From Flammulina velutipes (Eukaryota; Basidiomycota; Agaricomycetes; Agaricales; Physalacriaceae), in the NCBI GenBank assembly GCA_011800155.1, contig CM022374.1, positions 310,001 to 374,000 of the forward strand: a stretch of 64,000 bases of DNA, written 5' to 3'. How positions within the stretch are numbered: position 1 is the first letter of the stretch; each line of letters starts with the position of its first letter. A program made the translations under genes and the position numbers. This document shows, piece after piece, positions 1-9,167 of this stretch. Below the pieces are notes generated by a model that had not been told where the DNA came from, did no database searches, and was given only the letters and a program-made list of their open reading frames with translations.

Positions 1-332
1 TGCTATCACACCTATGCCGCAAGTCAAAATATGATCATATTTTGAACGATGTACGAACCAGCATGAGACCCCTGCACGCAAAACTCTGCGTACGATCCAG
101 CATCCACGATTTCCAGCGATTCCGCGAGGCGCGAAGTGTTCAACGGAACCGGTGCCCTATACCGGAGATCCCCAAGTGGTGGTTCAGCGTAGGGAATACC
201 AAGGTAGGCCACGTTATTCGGATATGTTTGTTTCCCAAGATACTTCGCGTAGCCGGTGTCGACAATTCGGGACGGTTTGCCTCCCAACACCACAGAAATG
301 AACGAGAGGGAGAGTGTCAGTTCCAGAAACAT
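1..332 (-). CDS. Type-B carboxylesterase/lipase, N-terminal fragment (cut by window edge)
   Basis: The protein starts at the ATG at 332 with a hydrophobic signal peptide (MFLELTLSLSFISVVLGG). It continues with YLGIPYAEPPLGDLRYRAP, the N-terminal signature of the alpha/beta-hydrolase type-B carboxylesterases, and reaches the first conserved cysteine in FCVQG. Exon 1 is 70-332. An intron at 12-69 (58 nt, ends in CATAG, with a TGAC branch-like site) fits, and the next exon runs off the window. The family hydrolyses carboxylic esters, and a secreted fungal member is expected. The catalytic Ser/Glu/His lie outside the window, so activity cannot be judged. Confidence 0.85.
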
Positions 333-854
333 TGGCGTTAGTGGCTTACGGGGTTCAAAGGTTCATTTTATATACAAGTATCAATCGGCACTAGTAAGAA
401 GGCTCCGCGGGCATGTGCGCATCTCGAACCGTTCTAAGGGGGAAGAAGGGCTCATGATCATAGAAGGCTCTTTTGAATGTATTGTCCTGAGCACTGAAGC
501 GATTTCAGTGTCAAATCTTTGAGAGGAATGTGATGTTCCGACCTACTAGGACTCCGTTTCCCATGTAGACAACCTGCTTTGCGCAACACCGTCACATACA
601 TACACCACCTCTCGACGAGTTCCATTCCTCGCGATGGGTTCTTTCGTATCTGATTTATAAGAATGCCTAGCCAGCCGAGGACATTGAAATTAGCGTGTAA
701 CGTGCAATTGTTGCGCTAGAGGTCGACCTTCTGGGGTATCGAACGAACTAGAGTAGCGAGTTTGAGACGAAGAATCACATGGACGAATTCTGTCCCTATA
801 CAATGTTTATATTTAGATTTGTCACTGTCTACCACTTCTCGTGGGCAGGACGCA
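333..854. other. Gene-free interval
   Basis: This separates the esterase 5' end from the 3' end of the dehydrogenase. It should hold the esterase promoter, which is transcribed leftwards. I see no repeat, RNA gene or conserved coding signal here. Confidence 0.5.
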
Positions 855-1673
855 CTAGAAATGAACATCAGAATGGCATATCAGAAGAGTTAAAGTAGCC
901 TCACAGTCAAGTTCCCATGTCCAAGCAGACCGGGCTTGGTTGACCAAATGCAAGTAAGACTAAAAGACGCCGTTCAGAGACAAGGAGTCTAAGGCTTCGT
1001 GGGAACATACCTCAGCTATATCGGCAGGATCCAACCTCACATCCGGATTGCTCTCCCAGTTGGGATCATTCTTGAACGCCCGGCTGCGTCCCGTGAGGAT
1101 GCCTCCGTCGATGATAGCGTGTGCGACATGGATGTTCTCCTTGCCAAACTCCTTGGACAGACTCTGGCTCAACGCGCGCAGCGCATGCTTTGCAGCACTG
1201 AAAATACTGGTGGTCGTATTGCCTCTGATACTCGCCGTGGCACCGGTGAAGATAAGGGTGCCCCTCTTGCCCTTCTGGTCAAGCTCATTCGTCTTGAAGC
1301 GAACGATGGCTGCGCGCGAGAAGGCGAAAGCTCCATCGACGTTGCTGACCGTGGCTTTGTGGATATCCTCCGGCGTGACGTCCAAGAAAGATTTGAAGAA
1401 ACCATCTCCCGCGTTGTATACCGCGACACGCAAAGAGCCTTCGGGAAGTTTGTCGAAAGCCGAGGTGACGTCCTCGTAGGAGTAAGATGCAATAGGGTGG
1501 GCAGAGGCTTTGCCGCCGTCTTTCTGGATGTCGGTGACGAGTGCAGAGACGCTGTCTGCATTGCGTGCAATTAATGCGACGTGATAACCTTGTTTGGCGA
1601 GGAGGCGGGCAGTAGCTGCTCCAGTGCCAGTACCAGAACCTATGCCAGCAACGATAGCGATTTGGGAAGACAT
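855..1673 (-). CDS. Short-chain dehydrogenase/reductase (SDR)
   Basis: Two exons, 1011-1673 and 855-959, flank a 51-nt intron (960-1010) and give 255 residues. The N-terminus carries the Rossmann dinucleotide motif in variant form (GIGSGTGTGAATA near residues 11-23), followed by YNAG near residue 87. The usual catalytic Tyr-x-x-x-Lys appears as FSAAK, so Phe replaces Tyr while Lys is kept. As I recall the family, an SDR subgroup with FASAK-like motifs and the downstream IHVAH-x-IIDGGI block looks like this, so the change is probably ancestral. The second exon supplies the expected tail with RSAWTWELD. The physiological substrate is unknown. The ATG at 1673 is the first in frame and starts directly at the Rossmann strand. 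Confidence 0.9.
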
Positions 1674-2754
1674 GTTTATGGTGGGAATTGAAGGCGACTA
1701 TCTATAGTTATATCAATGGTGACATTGGATTTGCAAGCATTGCGGACATGGCTTACAAACGGTTATCTCATGACCGAACTTGACACCATTCACGCGCAAT
1801 CTGTCTTCAAAGCGTAGAAAGATGACGTTCATTGAGCTACCAGTGGTATACTGGTTGTGTCCGATTGTGTCTTATTGTGTCCTGTTCATCACCCAGTCAG
1901 ACATACATAATAGAAGACTCACAGGAACACGCACAGAGAGACAAAAGCATTTCCTTGGTTTCCCAAGTACTATTGCTAAGCTAATGTTGGAGTCCTTGGT
2001 TCCCTCGAGCGAAATGGCACGACACGGTATGACCTCCGTATACGTTGTAGCAATGACGAGTTCGTAGTGAAGGTCTAGGGCGAGGTCGTAAGGGCACTGT
2101 CACCATCATAAGGATATAGTAGAACAGCTAGACGTCGTCCTGTCATCGTTGACGCTGGGGGTACGAGTCTTTGGGTACATCATGGTAGGAAGTAGGAATT
2201 GCCGGCGCGATAGATTAGTTCCCACGGGCCGCGGTTGCGAAATTTGTTTCAAATCGACCGTCGTAAGTACTTACTCTGCGCACTGTACGATCTACGGCTC
2301 ACTGGCTACCAATGCTTTTTATAAATCTCTTATCCACCACCAACGCTCCGGGCCAATGAATGGGAAATCCGGTTCTATTCAATAAGGCCACCTCCGAGTC
2401 AAATGTCTAAGCTCCAGTTCCAACAAATCTATGTTGGCCTGGTCACGCCTGACTCTTTGTAATATTGGAGGAAATTAGAAGACATTAGACGCCCTCTTGC
2501 GTCGTCTCTTGGAAGAAAGGTGTGCGCCACACGCTCTTGAACGATATGTCTATCCTGACCTCCGTAAATTATGATGTCACATAGGTTCTCAATAGATGCG
2601 ATATTCACCTTTTCTGTCTTCCGGCGCGGAGGAAGGCCAATCATGTGCGAACAGTCACACTTGCATATTCCCCGGTAGTGAGCGTTGTGATTCCCTATAT
2701 AAACCTTCCCTACCCTCTCAATCCATTGGCACTTCTCTCAATTGCGTCGTCACA
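1674..2754. other. Gene-free interval between divergent genes
   Basis: It lies between the dehydrogenase (leftward) and the SnoaL-like gene (rightward), so it should contain both promoters. A TATATAAA-like stretch lies at about 2696-2703, roughly 55 bp before the SnoaL-like ATG. Short ORFs here have no recognisable similarity. Confidence 0.45.
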
Positions 2755-3429
2755 ATGTCGATACAGCCCTCAGAATCCCAAATAAAGGCCGGGGAGAAAT
2801 GGCTGGACGATGTATGTATCCACTCAGCGCTAAGTTATCGTCATGACATTCAACTCATACTATCCCTATAGTTCTACATGTCCATGGAGACCTCTGATCT
2901 GAAAACATTCACGTCGACCTTCCTGCGTGATGACGTTATATTTCATTTCTCGAATTTACCGCCACTCAAAGGCTACGAAGGCGTAGCATCAGTTTTCGGT
3001 ATCATGGGCGGCCTTGTTACTAAAATGAAGCACGCGTACGTTGATTATCATTCCCCACGGGCCATGATTGACGCCGACGCTTCCTCCTTTATGTAGCCTA
3101 CATGATGGTACGTTGACATCTTGCCGGCGGTACCTTGGAGCTGATATCTTCCCACCGTACAGTTCAAATCCTTCCTGACCGTGTAATGGCCTCCTCGACT
3201 GTTTCCTACGACTTCATCGACGGCTCACAGGCTGATGTGAAGGCGTTTGCTATAATGCACAAAGGCTTGGAGGTAGCAACTCTCATCCCAGTAAACTGTT
3301 TTCCATGTATCCTTATTCATACCATCTCAGGACGAGAAAGCGCACCAGTACTACATCTACGGGGACTTTTCTCCAGCGTACCAGGCTCTGTCGTCTATTC
3401 AGTCCAAGATAATGGCGGGGTCCCATTGA
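2755..3429 (+). CDS. SnoaL/NTF2-like fold small protein
   Basis: Five exons (2755-2811, 2872-3035, 3097-3107, 3163-3272, 3331-3429) give 146 residues. The third exon is an 11-nt microexon, required to keep frame between the ..KHA and VQILPD.. segments. The pattern of an N-terminal helix, DDVIFHFSNLPPLKGYEGV, a central KHALHDVQIL strand and SYDFIDGSQADVKAFA matches the cone-shaped NTF2-like barrel seen in SnoaL-type proteins. Such proteins are small cyclases, isomerases or ligand binders. No catalytic residue pattern is clear enough to choose a reaction. Decayed copies of the gene follow directly downstream. The frame is open through all exons, so this copy looks functional. Confidence 0.75.
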
Positions 3430-3723
3430 AGCCCTACAGAAAGAGGCTACTTGTGTATAACATGAGCGGGCTGTACCGATATTCAGGCAAGCTAATTATG
3501 TCGGGTATATAAAAATAAATTTCATTTCCGAGTCTCTGTGCGGCAGCTACTTAGCTTCCTTCCCTTACCGATCGGGTTCAATAGTGTGGCGTAATTAGGG
3601 ATAATCAAAATCATCGAGGTGATTTTGTCTGAAAGCTTGATAATTGACACTTCGTTTACGGGAACAGCTGGATTCGACTAGGAGATCATCTAAAAAGCCT
3701 GCATTACTACGAGGGGACCTTTC

Positions 3724-3875
3724 ATCCGACCTGAAAACTTTCACGTCAACATTCCTGACCGACGACGTTCTATTTCATTTCACAAATTTGCCGCCACTCA
3801 AAGGGTAAGGTAGCATCAGTTTTCGGTGCCATGGAAGTCGTTGTCACTGAAAATGAAGCACACATACAACATTGC
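3724..3875 (+). pseudogene. Relic copy of SnoaL-like exon 2
   Basis: The DNA is clearly homologous to 2892-3035 of the intact gene. The translation starts SDLKTFTSTFLTDDVLFHF and continues to PPLKG, where a 5-nt deletion breaks the frame, with in-frame stops after it. The last three exons are missing. Only part of the 3' flank follows, including a GTGTGGCGTAA block at about 3945-3955 that matches the block at about 3584-3594 after the intact gene. Confidence 0.85.
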
Positions 3876-4035
3876 GTATCATCTCCTAGGATTGACACCC
3901 CTTCACCCACTACTAGTATTCCCGATCAGGCAACAGGTTAAAGTGTGTGGCGTAAGTCCAAAATTGTCCTTCAAAGGGAGTTCCAGGTGAGTTATACTGC
4001 ACACATGTCTACGAATAAAGTTGGACTCAAATCGG

Positions 4036-4076
4036 AGCCGTATCATCTAAGGGGGCTTCATTACTAAGAGGGAAAC
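4036..4076 (+). repeat. Further remnant of the same tandem unit
   Basis: The stretch at 4036-4076 (ATCATCTAAG..GCTTCATTACTA..GAGGG) resembles 3683-3717, just before the relic exon 2 (ATCATCTAAA..GCCTGCATTACTAC..GAGGGG). This suggests a third, almost erased, tandem unit about 355 bp downstream. Confidence 0.5.
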
Positions 4077-4842
4077 TTACATCGTTATGCAACATCCTGG
4101 CAGTATCACGAAAGCATTTACGACGGTATATTACCTCCATCAACACCGAATCGATTTTTGCTGCTTTGATATCTGAGCGCCACGTTTCTCGCAATCACTG
4201 ATGATTCCACTTCCCCGACGGCGAGACGGCTAATCCCTGTCCGGCGGTCGAACTCTATCATTCATGTACAAGTTATGCAGACCTCCATGTTCGTCTCAAT
4301 GTGCCCTTCAAGATGATATTTGCATTTCACTTTCAGACTCATTAGTCCCGTACCATAGGTTTTAGTTACGGGTTTGAATACATTCAAGTCCGTTTGATCT
4401 GCGTGTACAGAACCGCTGATTGACGTAGATAGATGACGAAGATCGGCTGATACTAACAGCTATGTATGGTCTATTAGTTGCCACTACACCGAGATAGCAT
4501 ATCCGAATACCCGCCATGATTGCATCGCATCTCTAAACGGTCGTGATAGAAAAAATACCGGTGTTGTGCATAGGTGGTTAGAAACGTCTCACGGGTCACA
4601 CCCAGATATGGACTGCGGTCCCATCATGGGGGTTGCGACGATACGAACTGCCGACGGGAGTTGCTAGTTTTGAGGGAGACTCGGAATTTGGAGGAAGGGA
4701 TGGGAATAGTAATACAACATTTTTGGTTTCTTGAGTCCTAAATACTACACTACAATAATACATCAGGTTTTTTTATTTCACAGTCAGACCTTACAGTCGG
4801 TGAGCGAAGATAAAAAATGAAAGTAGAAGAATACGCACATCT

Positions 4843-6257
4843 CTAGAAGAACATGTTACTGCGACGTCCCAGCCATCGACGCGATGCACGGCGGCTGCCC
4901 TCCGGTTTGCGCTTCATTTTTTTTGAGCTGAAGTCGCGTGCTTGTGAGCCACCTTTCGTACCAGAGTCTCCATCAGAGGTGTCCACCGCGTCGTCTCCGC
5001 TAGTCGTAGTCTTGTTTCCTCCGCCTGCGCCAGCTGTCTCGGTCTTGTTGCCTGCTCCGCCAGAGGTCTCGGTCGAGTTTCCACTTTCACCAGCTGGCAA
5101 AGTCGAGTTACCTCCACCACCAGCTGGCTCGGTCGAGTTACTTCCACCACCAGCTGGCTCGGTCGAGTTGCCTGCTCCGCCTCCAGTGGTCTCGGTCGAG
5201 TTTCCACCTCCACCAGCTGGCTCAGTCGAGTTACTTCCTCCACCAGCTGGCTCAGTCGAGTCACTTCCTCCGCTCCCAGCTGTCTCAGTCGAGTTACCTC
5301 CACTCCCGCCAGCTGGCTCAGTCGAGTTACCTCCGCTTCCGCTAGTGGTCTCAGCAGAGTCCCCACCTTCAGCAGTGGTATCTGTGACGTCTTCAAACTG
5401 TCCGTCTTCTTCATCTCCAGCAGCATCAGCAGAATCGCCCCCAGCGGTGGTGGTTCCGTTACCGCCGGGGGTGGTCTCGTCTCCACTACTTCCCCCAAGG
5501 CCGCCCTCGCTTCCGGATGTGCCCTCTTCCTCTTCATCGCCAGTACCATCCCCACTTGTATCCTCTGCACCACCTCCCGGAGCACCCTCTTCCTCTCCGC
5601 CTAACGCGCCATCCTCCTCCTCAGCGCCAGTTTCAGCTCCTTCGTCGCCTGTAGGGAATTCTTCATCTCCATAGTCATCTTCTTCCGTTTCTGGGACTTG
5701 CGCCGGGGTATCTGTAACTGAAATAACGCATTAAAACTCCAACAAAGTCTTGAATGGAAACGAAGACACGCACCGCCCCCGCCAGTAGCACCACCAGCTC
5801 CAGCTGCGCCTCCTCCTCCTCCTCCGCAACCACCACCACAGCCACAGCCACATCCGCAGCCACCGAAGTAGTTGCTGCCGGCTTGTTGCACGGGAGCCTG
5901 AGCGGCCTCAGAGCGACGCTCCATACCGATAACCCGACGGATGTCGTCAAGGCCCCGAGAGCCGATGACGTTCAATGCTCGAGCAAGCTCCGCTTCGCGT
6001 TTGGCTTTGAGAGCTCGCTTCATCATCCCAGCAGCATGAGGAACTGCTCTCCGAGCTATTTTTGCAGGCGGGTTGCGACGACTCGGAGTTGGACGAGTTT
6101 GACGACTGATAGCACTATGCTTCCTACGACGTAATCAAGAAATTGCCACAGATACAAGAACGGAATCGGCGTACCCATGAGTGACAGGCCTGGCAATAGC
6201 AGATGCAGCGCTGAACGCCAAAGTTAAAAAGATAAATAGAGAAGAGTTCAAAATCAT
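4843..6257 (-). CDS. Secreted acidic repeat protein with about nine N-X-T sequons
   Basis: Three exons (6175-6257, 5774-6123, 4843-5717; introns of 51 and 56 nt) give 435 residues. The ATG at 6257 starts a signal peptide (MILNSSLFIFLTLAFSAAS). A basic helix-like segment follows, containing MMKRALKAKREAELARAL, then a Cys-Gly/Gly run (about residues 115-145), then a long Glu/Asp/Gly/Thr-rich region. Within that region a unit of about 10 residues, NSTE(P/T)AGGGG, repeats about ten times (DNA about 5020-5345). Nearly every copy keeps an N-x-S/T sequon, while one reads DSTEPAGG and has lost it. The last 25 residues are strongly basic. I do not recognise the family. A heavily glycosylated wall or extracellular protein is an inference from composition only. 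The upstream in-frame ATG at 6362 would put 35 Phe/Leu/Ser-rich residues before the signal and is less likely. Confidence 0.75.
5010..5345 (-). repeat. Tandem coding minisatellite (about 30-33 bp unit)
   Basis: The DNA unit reads, on the plus strand, as variants of CCAGCTGGCTCGGTCGAGTT separated by short Gly codon runs. It encodes the NST-containing repeat of the secreted protein. Units vary by 3-nt steps, so the frame is always kept, which is the expected signature of slippage under coding constraint. Confidence 0.8.
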
Positions 6258-6711
6258 GTCAAGAAAGAAGAAAAGCAAGCAGCGTAAGAAAAGAAAAGAA
6301 AAGAAAAAACTAGACTGCCTGCGTCCAGAATGTAGATGAGCGCTGCTAAGAGAAGATCTCAAGTTGCTTGGCGACTTATATACTCTGAGTAAACTGGGGG
6401 CACCGATATGTACATGCTACGGTGGGTGTAGCGACGCATCACCATTTGAGGCAGTGTTCACAGACCGGATGCTATGGACAAAATCAAAGGGAGAACCGAT
6501 ACCGCAGCATCTGTGCTGAAGAGTCCAGAGTAACACAACTCCAACGGAAGACTCCAGCTGGAGCGGATAATGCGAAAGGCCAGCGTGAATGACAACAAAT
6601 AACTGAATATTCAGATGTTTTGACATCGTTTCCGCAAGCCGTATCTTTGTAACCATTGTCAGATCAACGTTACATGCACGGCCACAATGACAGGTTGGAA
6701 GAAACTGACCT
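6258..6711. other. Gene-free interval
   Basis: This lies between the 5' end of the repeat protein (leftward) and the 3' end of ureG (leftward). A purine-rich AAGAAAAG tract at about 6260-6310 becomes a CT-rich stretch just upstream of the repeat-protein ATG on the minus strand, typical of fungal core promoters. Nothing else is recognised. Confidence 0.45.
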
Positions 6712-7794
6712 TTACTCATAGTTACCCACTGCACCAGCAACTCCAGGACTCCCTGCTAATTTCCATGCCGCCAGGATTAACTCCACCACGTCGTCAACAC
6801 CAGTTCCATGGCGTACACTGGTGAATAGCGTGGGTCCATCGAGCCTCATTTTCTTCGAGTCGCGCGCCATCACTTCAAGTGACGCACCGACGTGTGGCGC
6901 AAGATCGGTCTTTTCAAAATGTTCACCGACGATCTCTTTTACCGCGGGACTCTGCGCACCTTATTTATCACCAAGAGATCTGAATGTGTTATACCAGGGC
7001 CACCTTTCCTTGGTATTTTATCACCTCCCTGCGTAAAAAAGGTGAGGACACGTCATATTTTGAGGTTGAAACTCACCGATACATCGATGACATAGATGAT
7101 ATAGTCTGCTAGCTCCCGAGAGTAGTTTGCCGCGAGGTTGTCGCCTCCACTTTCAACCAAGAGAATTTGGCAACCGAACTTGGCTTGCAGAGTCTCCAGT
7201 GCTCCCATATTGGCGCTGATATCTTCACGAATGGCAGCATGGGGGCATCCACCAGTTTCGATGGCGAGAATCCGCTCCGCCGGCAAGGCTTTGTGGTCGA
7301 TGAGGAATTCCTGGTCTTCCTTTGTGAAAATATCGTTCGTGACGGTCGCTGTGTGGCTCGTTTAAGTCGACGCCATCCACGGCACTAGCACGGCCATACC
7401 AAGGTTGTATTCGCCTCTCAGCTTTTGGCATAGTGCCAATGTCAGTGCTGTCTTTCCGGAGCCAACTGGTCTATCATCCGACGCGTCAGTAACGCCCAGT
7501 CTGTACCGCAGACCACGTACCCTCCGATGCCGATGGTAAAGCCTCTTTCTTCGAAGTTTCTCACCGAGTAATCAGGCATGTCACGCTCGGAAAACTTTCC
7601 TGGTACGCGGGTCAAACGAAGTCGACTAAAGCAACGATGGACGCGGTACTACCTGCGTGATCATAGTGCTCGTGCGTGTGGCCATGCTCGCCGCCGTGGT
7701 CGTGAGCATGATGGTCGTCGCCGTCGTGCGAATGCGGCGTCGGGGCTGTTCCAGGCGACGTTGAGGACAGATTGTTGATAAAGGGGACGTTCAT
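6712..7794 (-). CDS. ureG: Urease accessory GTPase UreG
   Basis: Six exons can be joined by canonical introns to give about 275 residues ending GAVGNYE. The first exon encodes a His-rich tail ([19 protein letters not shown]), the nickel-binding extension common in fungal and plant UreG. Next come GGPVGSGKT (P-loop), [24 protein letters not shown] with the Cys-Pro-His metal site, [15 protein letters not shown] and the guanine-specificity motif NKTD. UreG hydrolyses GTP while delivering nickel to urease with UreD and UreF. None of those partners is in this window, which is normal for fungi. An in-frame ATG at 7809 would add five residues. I prefer 7794 because MNVPFINN resembles family starts. 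Confidence 0.95.
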
Positions 7795-9167
7795 GGTGGT
7801 AGATTGCAAAGCCTTATCTTATCGTTCCGCCCTCCTTATCTCGAAGACACGACTCCGGCCGTATCGCCGAATAAATTCTAAACCGTCGAACAAGTCGGGG
7901 GGAATAATCAACGAAGAATATCTCATTGTTGTGCAATATCTCTCTGGGATCTGGATAATTTGGGAGGATTAAACAAACGAACGCAGAATATTTTTTGCGC
8001 CACCGTCTAATTTCAAATTGAACCAGACGGTAACGTGATGTCTGTGACATACGGAGCTGCGCCACGCAAATGTGGCTGTATGACAGTGTATCAAGTAGCG
8101 ATAGGTTCAAGGTAGAATTGCATACTATTGGTACCCGACGGTCCCATTTCCTTCAAGGACGGACGTCTACATGGTCTTAGACTACATAAGAGCATGAATC
8201 AAGGTAAGGAACAAGGAGCCAAAACTCATCGGTCTGGAACCCAGATCGAACGTTCTCCTTCAATACCCATAGTAGACGGTGTGAGGATGATTCTCGGAAC
8301 CGCGTGTGTGGCGGCGCTTGAGGCGTGAGAGGGAAATTAGCTCTTTTAGAAGTCGCGAGTAGTGTATTAGGGAGCTATTCATAGACCTGAAATTTGCCTC
8401 CGCGCTGGGCGCAAACCAAGGGTTATGAAGGCTGGGATTGTAGAAAGGAGGAGTACGGATATGGTCAAGCCACTGTCAGCGACTACCGTTGCGCGGCGGC
8501 GTTCTGTCTTCTTGTAAAGCATCATCGTATTAGACCGGGAAGCATAGATAAGAAAGAGACGGCTAGCTAGCCATCACAGGGCGATTAACGCCCTGTTCTC
8601 GTCGTGAGGCGCACCTTCTGTGGTACATTAACTTCGATGAGAGTTGCCCATGCCTGCAATCGCCTGGAAGCTTTCGGCGTATCAATTGTAACTGATTTTG
8701 ATCAGGAGCACCAAGTCATGCAACCAACAGTGAGTCTTCAGCGACAATCATGCACAAGCACTTTTACCCTTGTCGATACCCTTGATACTAGTTGATAGCA
8801 CCAGCAGGTTGAGGCATTTTCTAGTCAATTCACTATACGTGCCGTTAACTGAATAGTGGGCGTGGCAGAGGTGAGTGCGAGAGTCTGTTTCCGGTCCATT
8901 TGCGCGCCACATCAACGTTGTGGGGTTTGGAAAACTATTAATTTCAAAGTGTGGCGACAATTAATTCAGGAACGACTTAGGTGCCTCGATGATGATCGTA
9001 ACATGACAAACAGCGCCACACATGGAAAAGAATATCGTCATTTCCTAAAAGGGTAATCAGTTATTCTCTTCCTCCAACCGCCATCTGCGTCCTTATAAAC
9101 GGGTCTCTGTTCGAGAGAACTCCTTCACTCCCTTCACTCCTACACTCCTTCCCCCCTTTCCTTTAAC
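7795..9167. other. Gene-free divergent interval between ureG and the DUF1996 gene
   Basis: This 1.37-kb stretch has no supported gene. Near ureG it carries TGCGCCAC twice (about 7997 and 8058). Near the DUF1996 gene it carries the related GTGTGGCGAC (about 8949) and GCGCCACA (about 9013). Just before the DUF1996 ATG is a CT-rich run (CTCCTTCACTCCCTTCACTCC..), a usual fungal transcription-start context. The short ORFs look random. Confidence 0.5.

Larger units (their letters stand above)
3430..4842. other. Gene-free interval with duplicated debris
   Basis: Apart from the relic exon and the flank remnants described separately, no gene is visible. The segment from about 4100 to 4842 has no supported coding signal. 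The right edge is the 3' side of the minus-strand secreted repeat protein. Confidence 0.5.

Noticed and set aside
999..1574. Plus-strand ORFs opposite the dehydrogenase
   Set aside because: Antisense shadows of a clearly coding minus-strand gene.
4853..5674. Plus-strand ORF of 273 codons, Pro/Ser/Val-rich
   Set aside because: This is the antisense shadow of the sequon-repeat protein. The minus-strand reading has a signal peptide, proper introns and a stop, and this one has none of these.
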